Positions 43,757 to 52,785 are shown, counted from the stretch's first letter. The stretch is DNA of 57,824 bases from Candidatus Blautia stercorigallinarum (GCA_019112785.1 DXIQ01000043.1:1-57824); one strand, 5' to 3'. The notes: generated by a model from the letters alone, not told the origin. Numbers and translations are program-made.

Positions 43757-44482
43757 ATGAAGAAAGATCCTGTGGAAGAACTGCAGAAAATTATTTCAGA
43801 GAGCAGTAATATTGTTTTTTTCGGAGGAGCCGGAGTTTCTACGGAAAGCGGGATACCGGATTTCCGCAGTGTGGACGGTCTGTACCATCAGCAGTGGGAT
43901 TATCCTCCGGAGGTGATCTTAAGCCACAGCTTTTTTATGAAAAATCCGGAGGAATTTTACCGTTTCTACCGGGCCAAGATGCTTTGTGAGGCCCAGCCTA
44001 ATCCGGCCCATAAAAAGCTGGCGGCTCTGGAAAAAACAGGAAAGCTGAAGGCTGTGATCACCCAGAATATCGATAACCTTCATCAGATGGCGGGAAGTAA
44101 AAATGTTCTGGAACTTCATGGCAGTGTTTACAGGAACCATTGTATGAAATGCGGTGCTTTTTATGATGTGGAATATATGAAAAGCACCCAGGGAGTGCCC
44201 AGGTGTCCAAAATGCGGCGGGATCATCAAGCCGGATGTAGTCCTTTATGAGGAATCCCTGGATTCCCAGGTGCTCCAGGAATCTGTCAGGGCGATATCTC
44301 AGGCAGAGGTCATGATCATCGGAGGCACATCTCTTTCCGTTTATCCAGCAGCCTCTCTTATTGACTATTTCAGAGGCAGCCATCTGGTAGTGATAAACAG
44401 AGATCCCACACCCCGGGACAGTATGGCGCAGCTGGTGATCAGCCAGCCCATCGGAGAAGTATTTTCACAGATACAGGAGTGA
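43757..44482 (+). CDS. cobB: SIR2 family NAD-dependent protein deacylase
   Basis: The 241-residue sirtuin removes acyl groups from lysines using NAD. Motifs present are GGAGVSTESGIPDFRS (22-37), TQNIDNLH with the NAD-binding Asn-Asp, the catalytic His in ELHGS, and four zinc cysteines as CMKC and CPKC. It is short, as usual in bacteria, and cytosolic. AGGAGGG precedes the ATG. It follows srtB by 35 bases and overlaps the DUF951 gene. Confidence 0.94.
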   Translation: MKKDPVEELQKIISESSNIVFFGGAGVSTESGIPDFRSVDGLYHQQWDYPPEVILSHSFFMKNPEEFYRFYRAKMLCEAQPNPAHKKLAALEKTGKLKAVITQNIDNLHQMAGSKNVLELHGSVYRNHCMKCGAFYDVEYMKSTQGVPRCPKCGGIIKPDVVLYEESLDSQVLQESVRAISQAEVMIIGGTSLSVYPAASLIDYFRGSHLVVINRDPTPRDSMAQLVISQPIGEVFSQIQE

Positions 44483-44682
44483 TGAAAAAAGTTATGAAGT
44501 TTGATTACGAAGTAGGAGACATCGTCAGATTAAAAAAACAGCATCCCTGCGGAAGCAGTGAATGGGAGATCCTGAGAGTGGGAGCGGATTTCAGACTGAA
44601 GTGCACCGGCTGCGGCCATCAGATCATGATCGCCAGAAAAGCCGTGGAAAAAAGTACCAAAGAATTGAAAAAAAAGGCTTGA
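44482..44682 (+). CDS. DUF951 family small protein
   Basis: The 66-residue protein is a clear DUF951 member: FDYEVGDIVRLKKQHPCGSSEWEIL and RVGADFRLKCTGCGHQIMI. Three Cys and one His may bind a metal. The family is cytosolic, OB-like and of unknown function, and often sits beside the rpsF/ssb/rpsR cluster as here. ATG 44482 overlaps the sirtuin stop codon; ATG 44494 is an alternative start, and neither has ideal spacing from AGGAG at 44475-44479. Confidence 0.85.
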   Translation: MKKVMKFDYEVGDIVRLKKQHPCGSSEWEILRVGADFRLKCTGCGHQIMIARKAVEKSTKELKKKA

Positions 44683-44707
44683 ATATCTCCGGGTCTTATG
44701 TTAAAAT
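44679..44707 (+). promoter_or_regulatory. Promoter of the rpsF operon
   Basis: TTGAAT (44679-44684) and TAAAAT (44702-44707) have a 17-bp spacer. The leader before rpsF is about 107 nt. Confidence 0.65.
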
Positions 44708-44734
44708 AAGCAACCGTGATATATTATTTCAGGA

Positions 44735-44761
44735 CAGAAGGGTGTTTCCCGACACCTTCTG
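44735..44761 (+). promoter_or_regulatory. rpsF leader hairpin, candidate S6:S18 binding site
   Basis: CAGAAGGGTGT and ACACCTTCTG form a 10-bp stem with one bulged G and the loop TTCCCG. A stem with a CCG loop and bulge ahead of rpsF is the layout of the known S6:S18 autoregulatory RNA, in which the protein complex represses its own operon. The match is by eye and layout only. Confidence 0.55.
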
Positions 44762-44820
44762 CAATCCTTGTTCCCTGAAGATATCAGGGGGCCAAAAGAC
44801 CAAAAGGAGGTACAACAAGC

Positions 44821-45108
44821 ATGAACAAATATGAATTAGCATTAGTTGTTAATGCAAAGCTGGAAGATGAAGCTCGTGCGGAAGTAGTAGAAAAGGCAAA
44901 AGGCTATATCACCCGCTACAACGGAAATGTTACAGAAGTTGAAGAATGGGGTAAGAAGAGATTAGCTTACGAGATCCAGAAAATGCGCGAGGGATATTAT
45001 TACTTCATCCAGTTTGAGGCTGACCCGACAGCACCTGCTGAGATCGAGCGTCATGTCCGCATTATGGATAATGTGTTAAGATATTTAGTTGTGAAAAAAG
45101 AAGCGTAA
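44821..45108 (+). CDS. rpsF: Ribosomal protein S6
   Basis: The 95-residue S6 has the ferredoxin-like fold of the small-subunit platform and binds 16S rRNA together with S18. The typical segment EEWGKKRLAYEIQKMREGYYYFIQFEA is present. AAAGGAGG lies before the ATG. It is first in the conserved rpsF-ssb-rpsR order, with a leader hairpin likely used for feedback by S6:S18. Confidence 0.98.
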   Translation: MNKYELALVVNAKLEDEARAEVVEKAKGYITRYNGNVTEVEEWGKKRLAYEIQKMREGYYYFIQFEADPTAPAEIERHVRIMDNVLRYLVVKKEA

Positions 45109-45188
45109 TCCGCAGACCGCATATCAGAATCCATTTAAAATTACTGATTCTGAATAACGTATGTTTGAGTATTATATGAGGTGATTAT

Positions 45189-45644
45189 ATGAATAAGGTA
45201 ATTTTAATGGGTCGTTTAACAAGAGATCCTGAGGTGAGATATTCCGCAGGAGAAAACGCAACGGCAGTTGCAAGATACACACTGGCTGTTGACCGTCGTT
45301 TTAAGAGAGACGGTGATGCTACGGCTGATTTTATCGGCTGTGTGGCATTCGGCAGACAGGCAGAGTTTGCAGAGAAATATTTCCGTCAGGGAATTAAGAT
45401 CCTGGTAACAGGACGGATCCAGACCGGAAGCTATACCAACCGGGACGGCAATAAAGTCTATACCACTGATGTAGTAGTGGAGGAACAGGAATTCGCTGAA
45501 AGCAAGGCTGTAAGCGACAGCCATGTAGGACGGGGCTCAATGGGAGCGCCCGCACCTTCAGAGGCACCTTCTCCAAGCGCCGCGTCAGCAGATGGATTCA
45601 TGAATATTCCGGACGGAATTGACGAGGAGCTGCCCTTCAGCTAA
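45189..45644 (+). CDS. ssb: Single-stranded DNA-binding protein
   Basis: The 151-residue tetrameric SSB has an OB fold (about 1-110, starting MNKVILMGRLTRDPEVRYS), a flexible Pro/Ser/Ala-rich linker and the acidic tail DEELPFS that recruits replication and repair enzymes. GAGGTG precedes the ATG by 6 bases. It lies between rpsF and rpsR as in most Firmicutes. Confidence 0.97.
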   Translation: MNKVILMGRLTRDPEVRYSAGENATAVARYTLAVDRRFKRDGDATADFIGCVAFGRQAEFAEKYFRQGIKILVTGRIQTGSYTNRDGNKVYTTDVVVEEQEFAESKAVSDSHVGRGSMGAPAPSEAPSPSAASADGFMNIPDGIDEELPFS

Positions 45645-45677
45645 AAGGACGGCAAATATTGATAGGAGGTAAAGACC

Positions 45678-45941
45678 ATGGCTTACGAAAAAGGTAACAG
45701 ACCAGATTCTCCAATGAAGAGAAGAGGAGGACGCAGAAGAAAAAAAGTTTGTGTATTCTGCGGACAGGAAAACAACGAGATCAGCTATAAGGATGCAAAT
45801 AAATTAAAAAGATACGTTTCTGAGAGAGGAAAAATCCTTCCCAGAAGAATCACAGGAAACTGTGCAAAGCATCAGAGAGCTTTAACAGTAGAGATCAAGA
45901 GAGCAAGACATATGGCAATCATGCCTTATGTACAGGACTAA
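45678..45941 (+). CDS. rpsR: Ribosomal protein S18
   Basis: The 87-residue S18 has a basic N-terminal arm and the core [18 protein letters not shown]. The Cys residues in CVFCGQ and GNCAKH mark the zinc-binding (C+) form of the protein. ATAGGAGG precedes the ATG. It ends the operon, followed by a strong terminator. Confidence 0.97.
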   Translation: MAYEKGNRPDSPMKRRGGRRRKKVCVFCGQENNEISYKDANKLKRYVSERGKILPRRITGNCAKHQRALTVEIKRARHMAIMPYVQD

Positions 45942-45948
45942 TATAAGT

Positions 45949-45983
45949 GAGCGCACTGCCTAGGCGGTGCGCTTTCTTTTTTG
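45949..45983 (+). terminator. Terminator of the rpsF operon
   Basis: GAGCGCACTGCC and GGCGGTGCGCTTTC form a 12-bp stem with a TA loop and a T-rich tail. Confidence 0.92.
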
Positions 45984-46090
45984 TGCGATACGCCGGCCGG
46001 ACTGCCGCCGTGCTTGCGCGAGCGGACATCCGACCGGCAACGGTCATTGAGTAGCAATGCAACGGGATGAGCGAGGTATCGCGATGATCG
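45984..46090. repeat. GC-rich element with terminal inverted repeat
   Basis: Starting just after the rpsR terminator, GCGATAC (45985-45991) is matched by GTATCGC at its far end (46076-46082). The inside is GC-rich, with CGGCCGG and nested hairpins (GCCGTGCTTGCGCGAGCGG). It shares GCCGTGCTTGC and its placement behind a T-run with the element at 26442. No ORF is supported. A small non-coding mobile or regulatory repeat is likely. Confidence 0.45.
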
Positions 46091-46179
46091 GGAAGGGGAA
46101 GAAATTTTCACTTATCCCATCGGTCCGGGATATTCTGAGACTGGGAGATCTTGTAAGAAGGCCTCCCGGAGAAAATTAG

Positions 46180-46208
46180 TTGTACTGCTATTAAAATAAT
46201 GGTATAAT
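46180..46208 (+). promoter_or_regulatory. Promoter of gdpP-rplI-dnaB
   Basis: TTGTAC (46180-46185) and a perfect TATAAT (46203-46208) have a 17-bp spacer. The start near 46215 leaves a leader of about 58 nt that contains a tiny ORF. Confidence 0.8.
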
Positions 46209-46241
46209 ATATCAGAATATCTATTAATGGAGGACTGTTAA

Positions 46242-46268
46242 ATGGCATTTAAAAATGCAGGCAGGTGA
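46242..46268 (+). CDS. Upstream mini-ORF (8 residues) before gdpP
   Basis: ATG 46242 has an ideal TGGAGGA at 46228-46234 with a 7-base gap and encodes MAFKNAGR before TGA. The stop overlaps the AGGTGA that serves as ribosome site for gdpP, 4 bases before the gdpP ATG. The arrangement suggests translational coupling, so that gdpP translation depends on ribosomes ending the mini-ORF. The peptide itself may have no role. Confidence 0.5.
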   Translation: MAFKNAGR

Positions 46269-46272
46269 AGTT

Positions 46273-48318
46273 ATGGACGGAAAAATAAGAATTAAAGGTC
46301 AGCTGAAATTTTATATGCAGTGGCCCCTGATACTGACAATTTTGCTGGTCATCATGGACATTCTGGTATTCACAGTCAATAGAAGAGCCGGAGCTTTAGT
46401 GAGCATTTTTATAGCGGCTTATATTTTGATCGTGGTTTTTCTGTACTTTCACAGCAGAGCAGTCATTATGAACGAGCTGATCTCCTTCGCCACACAATAC
46501 GGCCAGGTGCAGAAGACCCTGCTGAAGGAATTTATCGTGCCATATGCGCTGCTGGACTATAATGGAAAGATCCTGTGGATGAACGATGCTTTTGCGGCTC
46601 TTTCCGGAAAGAGTCGGAGGTACCGGAAGTCAGTGACAAATCTTTTTCCTGAGCTGACGAAAGACAAGCTGCCCAGGGAGAATGAAGCGGAAGCAACTTT
46701 TCAGTATGAGGAAAAAGATTATCGGGCGGTAATGCGTCCCATATCTATCCGGCGGCTTCTGGAGGAATCCGGTCTGGTGGAGACAGAAGGACAGAACGAT
46801 CTGACCGCACTGTACCTTTTTGATGAGACAGAACTGAACCGGTACATCCGCCAGAAAGAAGACGAGAAGCTGGTAACAGGATTGCTGTATCTGGATAACT
46901 ATGAGGAAGCCCTGAACAGTGTAGAGGAAGTCAGAAGATCTCTTCTGGTGGCTTTGATCGAGAGAAAGCTGAACAAATATTTCGGCGAGGTAGACGGACT
47001 GATCAAAAAGCTGGAAAAAGATAAATTTATTCTTGTCATGCGTCAGCGTTCCCTGGAGGAACTGAAGAAAAAACGGTTCAATATCCTGGAGGACGTAAAG
47101 ACGGTCAATATCGGAAACGATATGGCAGTGACCATCAGTATTGGTATCGGGATCAATGCTCCCAGTTATTCTCAGAATTACGAGTATGCCCGTATCGCCA
47201 TTGACCTGGCTCTTGGCCGTGGCGGCGACCAGGTAGTGATCAAAGACCGTGACCAGATGACTTACTTTGGCGGGAAATCCCAGCAGATGGGCAAGAGCAC
47301 CCGTGTGAAGGCCCGTGTAAAGGCTCATGCCCTCAGAGAATTTATGGTGAGCAAGGATAAGGTTGTGGTCATGGGACACAAGATACCGGATGTGGATTCT
47401 ATCGGCGCCGGCATCGGTATTTACCGGGCAGCCAAGTCCCTGAATAAAAAGACCCATATTGTGGTGAATAATCCAACCATGTCTGTGAGACCTATTATCC
47501 AGACTTTTAAGGACAATCCGGATTATGATGAAAATATGTTTATCGACAGCGATGAGGCAAGAGATATTGTAGATGATAATACAGTAGTAGTGGTGGTGGA
47601 TACCAATAAGCCCAGCTATACAGAGTGCGAGGAACTGCTCCACATGAGCAAGACGATTGTAGTTCTTGACCATCACAGACAGGGCAGCGAGGTGATTCAG
47701 AACGCAGTGCTTTCTTATATAGAGCCTTATGCTTCTTCTGCCTGTGAGATGGTAGCGGAGATCCTCCAGTATTTCTCAGACGACATCCGTATCTACAATA
47801 TCGAGGCAGATGCGTTGTATTCAGGAATTATTATTGATACCAACAATTTTACTTCCAAGACTGGTGTGCGGACCTTTGAGGCAGCGGCTTTCCTGAGAAG
47901 GTGCGGCGCTGATGTGACCAGAGTGCGGAAGATGTTCCGGGATGATATCCAGTCTTACCGGGCCAAGGCGGAAGCGATCCGCCATGTGGAAACTTATAAA
48001 GGATGCTTTGCCATAGCGGTCTGCCCTACAGAAGGGGTGGACAGTCCTACGGTAGTGGCTTCTCAGGCTGCTAACGAGCTGCTGAATATAGACAGTATCA
48101 AGGCAACCTTTGTTCTGACAGATTATCAGAATAAGATCTATATCAGCGCAAGAGCCATTGATGAGGTAAATGTACAGCTGATCATGGAACGCATGGGCGG
48201 CGGCGGACATATCAATATGGCGGGAGCCCAGCTTCCCGGCGCGACTGTAGAAGAAGCTGTTTCACAGCTTAAGATCACAATTGACCAGATGATTAACGAA
48301 GGAGACATAGTAATATGA
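46273..48318 (+). CDS. gdpP: Cyclic-di-AMP phosphodiesterase GdpP
   Basis: The 681-residue membrane enzyme hydrolyses c-di-AMP to pApA. It has two N-terminal helices (about 13-35 and 40-60), a PAS-like domain (about 80-165), a degenerate GGDEF domain (about 170-300), and DHH plus DHHA1 domains (about 335-660). Visible are [26 protein letters not shown] and the substrate-site [12 protein letters not shown]. The start 46273 follows AGGTGA; the longer ORF from 46255 has no ribosome site. It overlaps rplI by 4 bases. Control by mini-ORF coupling is possible. Confidence 0.95.
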   Translation: MDGKIRIKGQLKFYMQWPLILTILLVIMDILVFTVNRRAGALVSIFIAAYILIVVFLYFHSRAVIMNELISFATQYGQVQKTLLKEFIVPYALLDYNGKILWMNDAFAALSGKSRRYRKSVTNLFPELTKDKLPRENEAEATFQYEEKDYRAVMRPISIRRLLEESGLVETEGQNDLTALYLFDETELNRYIRQKEDEKLVTGLLYLDNYEEALNSVEEVRRSLLVALIERKLNKYFGEVDGLIKKLEKDKFILVMRQRSLEELKKKRFNILEDVKTVNIGNDMAVTISIGIGINAPSYSQNYEYARIAIDLALGRGGDQVVIKDRDQMTYFGGKSQQMGKSTRVKARVKAHALREFMVSKDKVVVMGHKIPDVDSIGAGIGIYRAAKSLNKKTHIVVNNPTMSVRPIIQTFKDNPDYDENMFIDSDEARDIVDDNTVVVVVDTNKPSYTECEELLHMSKTIVVLDHHRQGSEVIQNAVLSYIEPYASSACEMVAEILQYFSDDIRIYNIEADALYSGIIIDTNNFTSKTGVRTFEAAAFLRRCGADVTRVRKMFRDDIQSYRAKAEAIRHVETYKGCFAIAVCPTEGVDSPTVVASQAANELLNIDSIKATFVLTDYQNKIYISARAIDEVNVQLIMERMGGGGHINMAGAQLPGATVEEAVSQLKITIDQMINEGDIVI

Positions 48319-48761
48319 AAGTAATTTTACTGGAAGATGTAAAAGCTCAGGGAAAAAAAGGAGATATTGTAAATGTAAGCGACGGCTATGCCAGAAACAT
48401 GCTGTTTCCAAAGAAACTGGCTGTAGAGGCTACGCCTAAGAATATCAATGATCTGAAACTTCAGAAAGCCCATGAAGAGAAGGTGGCCAAAGAAAACCTG
48501 GAAGCTGCCAAAGCCTTCAAGGCAGAACTGGAGACAAAAGAAGTAACAGTAAGCATCAAAGTAGGAGAGAACGGACGGACTTTCGGTTCTGTATCCTCCA
48601 AGGAAATTTCAGAAGCTGCCAAGGCTCAGCTGGGATATGATATTGATAAGAAAAAAATGCAGCTGGCTTCTCCGATTAAAGAACTGGGAACTACTATGGT
48701 GCCTGTGAAGCTTCATCCCCAGGTAACAGCCCAGCTAAAAGTGGTGGTTAGAGAAGCTTAG
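48315..48761 (+). CDS. rplI: Ribosomal protein L9
   Basis: The 148-residue L9 has an N-terminal rRNA-binding domain ([30 protein letters not shown]), a long central helix (about 40-75) and a C-terminal domain. Its start overlaps the gdpP stop as ATGA, so translation is coupled. The gdpP-rplI-dnaB order is standard for Firmicutes. Confidence 0.97.
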   Translation: MKVILLEDVKAQGKKGDIVNVSDGYARNMLFPKKLAVEATPKNINDLKLQKAHEEKVAKENLEAAKAFKAELETKEVTVSIKVGENGRTFGSVSSKEISEAAKAQLGYDIDKKKMQLASPIKELGTTMVPVKLHPQVTAQLKVVVREA

Positions 48762-48781
48762 GAGAAGGGAGTTTCTTCAGT

Positions 48782-50110
48782 ATGGAAGAAGCATTAATGA
48801 AAAGAGTCATGCCCCACAGCCAGGAGGCGGAACAGTCGGTTATCGGAGCCATGATCATGAGCAGAGACGCCATTGTGGAAGCTTCAGAGATCATTACCGG
48901 TCAGGACTTTTATCAGCAGCAGTACGGCGCTGTGTTTGAAGCTATGGTAGAACTTCACGACGAGGGCAAGGCTGTAGATCTGGTAACTCTTCAGGAACGT
49001 CTGAGAGAGAAAAACCTTCCGCCGGAGATATCCGACATGGAATTTATGAAGGATATCCTTTCTTCCGTGATCACTTCTGCAAATGTGAAATATTATGCGG
49101 AGATCGTGGCAGAGAAATCCATGCTGAGAAAGCTGATCAAAACTACAGAAGAGATCAGCAATGCCTGCTATCTGGGACAGGAAAAGACCCAGGATATCCT
49201 GGAGGTCACGGAGAAAAAGATCTTCGATCTGATCCAGAACCGGGGAACAGGAGATTATGTTCCCATCCGTCAGGTGGTGCTGAATGCCATAGAGAAGATC
49301 GAAAAGGCTTCCAGAAATCAGGGAAGTGTTACGGGAATCCCTACAGGTTTTATTGATCTGGATTATAAGACTTCCGGATTTCAGCCTTCGGATCTGATCC
49401 TGGTGGCGGCGAGACCTTCTATGGGTAAGACGGCTTTTGTTCTGAACATTGCCCAGTATATGGCGTTTCACGACAATGTGACCGTAGCAGTGTTCAGTCT
49501 GGAGATGTCCAAGGAGCAGCTGGTGAACCGTCTGCTGGCCCTGGAGTCCAAAGTGGATTCCCAGAATATCCGTACTGGCAACCTGGAGGACGAAGAGTGG
49601 GCAAAACTTATAGAAGGGGCAAATGTCATCGGCAATTCCAATCTGATCATAGATGATAAACCGGGTATTTCCATTTCCGAGCTCCGCTCCAAATGCAGAA
49701 AATATAAGATGGAGCATAATCTGGGGATTATTTTTATCGATTATCTTCAGTTAATGACAGGCAGCGGCAGAAGCGAGTCCAGACAGCAGGAAATTTCAGA
49801 GATTTCCCGTTCTTTAAAGGCCCTGGCCAGGGAGCTGAATGTTCCGGTGGTAGCTTTGTCACAGTTAAGCCGCGCGGTAGAACAGCGTCCGGATCACCGT
49901 CCTATGCTTTCGGACCTGAGAGAGTCCGGAGCGATTGAGCAGGACGCCGATGTGGTTATGTTTATTTACCGTGATGACTATTACAATAAAGATTCTGAGA
50001 ATAAGAATATTGCGGAGATCATCATTGCGAAACAGAGAAACGGCCCTATCGGTACGGTGAATCTGGTATGGCTTCCAAATTATACAAAGTTTGTAAATAT
50101 GAAAAAATAA
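48782..50110 (+). CDS. dnaB: Replicative DNA helicase DnaB
   Basis: The 442-residue hexameric helicase has an N-terminal helical domain (about 8-110) that contacts primase, a linker, and a RecA-like motor (about 170-440). Walker A is ARPSMGKT near 213, Walker B is LGIIFIDYLQL, and the DnaB motif DLRESGAIEQDADVVMFI is present. There is no intein. GAGAAGGGAG lies upstream, 21 bases after rplI. It ends the operon. Confidence 0.97.
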   Translation: MEEALMKRVMPHSQEAEQSVIGAMIMSRDAIVEASEIITGQDFYQQQYGAVFEAMVELHDEGKAVDLVTLQERLREKNLPPEISDMEFMKDILSSVITSANVKYYAEIVAEKSMLRKLIKTTEEISNACYLGQEKTQDILEVTEKKIFDLIQNRGTGDYVPIRQVVLNAIEKIEKASRNQGSVTGIPTGFIDLDYKTSGFQPSDLILVAARPSMGKTAFVLNIAQYMAFHDNVTVAVFSLEMSKEQLVNRLLALESKVDSQNIRTGNLEDEEWAKLIEGANVIGNSNLIIDDKPGISISELRSKCRKYKMEHNLGIIFIDYLQLMTGSGRSESRQQEISEISRSLKALARELNVPVVALSQLSRAVEQRPDHRPMLSDLRESGAIEQDADVVMFIYRDDYYNKDSENKNIAEIIIAKQRNGPIGTVNLVWLPNYTKFVNMKK

Positions 50111-50170
50111 AAGAGGGACTTTTCCTGACAGCTTATGTACAGGCATGGCTGCCGGAAAAGTCTCTCTTAT
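50111..50170. terminator. Bidirectional terminator of dnaB and thiC
   Basis: AAGAGGGACTTTTCC and GGAAAAGTCTCTCTT form a 15-bp stem. The plus strand ends in CTTATTA, while the minus strand has a better tail (TTTTATTTTTT). Confidence 0.8.
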
Positions 50171-50227
50171 TATGCGGAAAAGTTTTGGGATTTTTTCTGT
50201 ATGACCGGTCTGCTTTCAGGCCAGGAA

Positions 50228-51535
50228 TCACTCGTCATAGATACTTACGATCTCACCTTCCAGGATACGGTTCATATTTTTTACAGCACAGAAGTTGCCG
50301 CACATGCTGCAGGTGTCTTCTTTTTCAGGTTTTGCCTGTGCGCGGTAGCGTCTGGCTTTTTCCGGATCAATGGACAGACGGAACATTTCCTCCCAGTCCA
50401 GATTCTTCCTGGCAGTGCTCATCTGACGATCCCAGTCGGCTGCGCCTTTGATCCCTTTGGCAATGTCGGCGGCATGAGCAGCGATCTTGGAAGCAATGAT
50501 CCCTTCTTTTACATCATCTACGTCAGGGAGTCTTAAGTGTTCTGCAGGAGTTACATAGCAGAGGAAGGAAGCTCCGTTGGCAGCCGCAATAGCTCCGCCG
50601 ATAGCCGCAGTGATGTGGTCATAACCCGGAGCAATATCTGTAACAAGGGGTCCCAGCACATAGAACGGCGCGCCCTGACAGATGGTCTGCTGGATCTTCA
50701 TGTTGGCCTCAATCTGATTTAAGGCCATATGTCCGGGACCTTCAATGATCACCTGTACGTCTTTTTCCCAGGCTCTTTTCGTCAGTTCACCCAGAGTTAC
50801 CAGCTCTTCGATCTGGGAAATGTCCCCGGCATCCGCGATACAGCCTGGTCTGCAGGCGTCGCCCAGGCTCAGTGTTACATCATATTTCCGGCAGATTTCC
50901 AGGATATGGTCATAGTGCTCATAGAAAGGATTTTCTTCTCCGGTCATTTCCATCCAGGCAAAGATAATAGAGCCGCCCCGGGAAACAATATTGGTAAGGC
51001 GTTTGTTTTTTTTGAAACGGCCTGCGGTAGCTTTGTTGATCCCCACATGGATGGTCATAAAATCCACACCGTCCTTAGCGTGCATTTCTACGATGTCGAT
51101 CCATTCCTGGGAAGTGATCTCTTTTAAAGGTTTGTGATAATAAACTACAGCGTCATAGATCGGCACAGTACCGATGATGGCGGGACACTGGGAGGTAAGC
51201 TTCCTCCGGAATTTCTGGGTGTCTCCAAAGGAGCTGAGGTCCATAATGGATTCTGCCCCCATTTTTACTGCATCGTTGACTTTTTCAAGTTCCATATCCA
51301 GATCTTTCCAGTCTCTGGAAGTGCCAAGATTAACATTGATCTTTGTCTTCAGCATGGAACCGATCGCGTTGGGCTCCAGGCAGGTATGAAGCTTATTGGC
51401 AGGGATCACCGCTTTGCCCTGGGCCATAAGTTTCTGGAGTTCTCTTACCTCTATCTGTTCTTTTTTTGCGGCTGCTTCCATCTGGGGGGTAATGATCCCC
51501 TGGCGGGCAGCGTCCATCTGTGTTGTGTAGCTCAT
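50228..51535 (-). CDS. thiC: Phosphomethylpyrimidine synthase ThiC
   Basis: The 435-residue radical-SAM enzyme converts aminoimidazole ribotide to hydroxymethylpyrimidine phosphate for thiamine. This is the short form, without the N-terminal extension of the proteobacterial protein. A radical cluster motif CSMCGNFC (C-x2-C-x3-C) lies near the C-terminus, and [11 protein letters not shown] and DACRPGC match the family. AAAGGGAGG lies before the ATG. It is the only thiamine gene here. Expression is controlled by the TPP riboswitch and terminator upstream. Confidence 0.96.
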   Translation of the reverse strand: MSYTTQMDAARQGIITPQMEAAAKKEQIEVRELQKLMAQGKAVIPANKLHTCLEPNAIGSMLKTKINVNLGTSRDWKDLDMELEKVNDAVKMGAESIMDLSSFGDTQKFRRKLTSQCPAIIGTVPIYDAVVYYHKPLKEITSQEWIDIVEMHAKDGVDFMTIHVGINKATAGRFKKNKRLTNIVSRGGSIIFAWMEMTGEENPFYEHYDHILEICRKYDVTLSLGDACRPGCIADAGDISQIEELVTLGELTKRAWEKDVQVIIEGPGHMALNQIEANMKIQQTICQGAPFYVLGPLVTDIAPGYDHITAAIGGAIAAANGASFLCYVTPAEHLRLPDVDDVKEGIIASKIAAHAADIAKGIKGAADWDRQMSTARKNLDWEEMFRLSIDPEKARRYRAQAKPEKEDTCSMCGNFCAVKNMNRILEGEIVSIYDE

Positions 51536-51612
51536 AGGTTTTCCTCCCTTTAGACATGATAACAGGGAAATTTCTGAAGTGGCTTATGAGAGAAAATGCT
51601 TTTCTGCGCAAT

Positions 51613-51643
51613 AAAAAATCTGTGCCTGATCAGGACACAGATA
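51613..51643 (-). terminator. Riboswitch-controlled terminator before thiC
   Basis: Read on the minus strand, ATCTGTGTCC-TGATCA-GGCACAGAT is a stem with one bulge followed by TTTTTTATT. It lies between the TPP aptamer and thiC and is the likely expression platform. Confidence 0.85.
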
Positions 51644-51671
51644 TAGAAATGTTCTACTTACGTTATATAAC

Positions 51672-51757
51672 ACTCCCTACGTTGGCATGATCCAAATCAG
51701 GTAATACAGGTCGAAGTCTTTGACGCTTCCTCTCAGCCCTTCAGGGCTCCCTGGCTG
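51672..51757 (-). promoter_or_regulatory. TPP riboswitch (THI element)
   Basis: On the minus strand the conserved GGGCTGAGAGGA block and the THI-box ACCTGATTTGGATCATGCCAACGTAGGGA (split here as ACCTGATTTGG and ATGCCAACGTAGGGA) are present, closed by CAGCCAGGGAGCC-type pairing. It binds thiamine pyrophosphate and should favour the terminator at 51613-51643 when thiamine is plentiful. Confidence 0.93.
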
Positions 51758-51765
51758 TTTTCCTT

Positions 51766-51794
51766 AGTGTATCATCCAGGATAGGAGTTGTCAA
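51766..51794 (-). promoter_or_regulatory. Promoter of the thiC riboswitch transcript
   Basis: On the minus strand a perfect TTGACA (51794-51789) and TACACT (51771-51766) have a 17-bp spacer. The start falls next to the riboswitch. Confidence 0.85.
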
Positions 51795-51817
51795 CGTTTT
51801 TTGTCGAACATATTTTC

Positions 51818-51845
51818 TTGCATTTCAGACGGGGTCTGCTATAAT
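51818..51845 (+). promoter_or_regulatory. Promoter of the MerR-type gene
   Basis: TTGCAT (51818-51823) and TATAAT (51840-51845) have a 16-bp spacer, back to back with the thiC promoter. Confidence 0.7.
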
Positions 51846-51877
51846 GGGTGGAGAGGAAATGTGAAAGGGGTCAGTAT

Positions 51878-52399
51878 ATGGAGGAGACCATTTACTCCGT
51901 TTCTCAGGCAGTGAAACTTCTGGAAACTCAATCTCATGTGCTGCGGTACTGGGAGGAGGAACTGGCATTGCCGATCAAGAGAAATGAGATGGGACACAGA
52001 TACTACACCCGATGGGATATTCAGGTATTTCTGAGTATAAAAGAACTGAAGAAGAGGGGGTATTCTCTGAAGGAGATCGGAGAGCTGACTCCCTTTTTTT
52101 ATCCGGATCAGATTTTGGACAAGAAGAAATCCGGGGAAAGAAAGAAAAAGCCGGAGACCGCCGGAGGGGATCAGAAATCGGAAAGGATCCCTTCAGAATT
52201 TATGGATATTATCAGCAGACTGGTAGTACAGAGGCTGAAAGAGCAGGACTCAGAGGAGGCCCGGTATAAAAGACTGGATCAGCGGATCCGGGACTGCCAG
52301 CAGTCCAGAAGAGAAGTGGCTGCCTCGGCTGAAAAAAATCAGAGAAAGGGAAAATTGCTGCATGGGTCGATAATAAAGAAAAATAATAAAAGAAGATGA
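51878..52399 (+). CDS. MerR family transcriptional regulator
   Basis: The protein has 173 residues from ATG 51878 (AAAGGGG upstream); the GTG at 51848 is almost inside the promoter and is rejected. The MerR winged helix occupies about 1-72 (YSVSQAVKLLETQSHVLRYWEEEL, GHRYYTRWDIQVFLSIKELKKRGYSLKEIGEL). The rest is a charged, helical, Lys/Arg-rich tail, possibly DNA- or partner-binding, with no cysteine metal site. The target is unknown. Confidence 0.88.
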   Translation: MEETIYSVSQAVKLLETQSHVLRYWEEELALPIKRNEMGHRYYTRWDIQVFLSIKELKKRGYSLKEIGELTPFFYPDQILDKKKSGERKKKPETAGGDQKSERIPSEFMDIISRLVVQRLKEQDSEEARYKRLDQRIRDCQQSRREVAASAEKNQRKGKLLHGSIIKKNNKRR

Positions 52400-52407
52400 A
52401 AAGGATG

Positions 52408-52468
52408 CTGCCCCATTAATCAGAATCGGGAATGTATAAATATTTCTGAGATATGATGAATGGGGCAG
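52408..52468. repeat. Dispersed hairpin repeat, copy B
   Basis: The 61-bp element has perfect 10-bp terminal inverted repeats (CTGCCCCATT / AATGGGGCAG). It aligns with copy A at 34374 apart from an 8-base insertion and follows the MerR stop by 8 bases. There is no T-run. Confidence 0.6.
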
Positions 52469-52540
52469 CGCCGCCGGCTCTGGTACGGAGGATAATGGAT
52501 AACCTCTCTTTGAAGGAAGTATTCATTGCCGTGCCAGGGA

Positions 52541-52735
52541 TTAATTTTTTTGATTTAAAGAATTCCATTTTATGTATACAAAGATACTGATAATAAAATA
52601 GTATAGACCAACAATGCCCAAGGCGTTATAAAAAATATCGGCTGCAGGGTGGTTCCTGAGTAATCCGATGAATGTGCTTGCAGCTCCAAGGGCGCAGGGG
52701 CAGATCAGAAATAGATGGAAAAAGATTTTTCTCAT
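52541..52735 (-). CDS. Small two-helix membrane protein
   Basis: The protein has 64 residues from the ATG at 52735, preceded by AAAGGAT. Two hydrophobic segments (about 3-22 and 35-57) suggest a small inner-membrane protein with a short loop; no family is recognised. The longer reading to 52810 enters the terminator of the ferredoxin gene and is not used. It lies directly downstream of that gene on the same strand. Confidence 0.5.
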   Translation of the reverse strand: MRKIFFHLFLICPCALGAASTFIGLLRNHPAADIFYNALGIVGLYYFIISIFVYIKWNSLNQKN

Positions 52736-52785
52736 AGTATATATCCTTTGTTTAAATAGCAAACATAAATGTATATTTTCTATCA

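Noticed and set aside
46630..47676. 348-residue ORF antisense to gdpP
   Set aside because: A shadow of gdpP codon bias; no ribosome site or domain.
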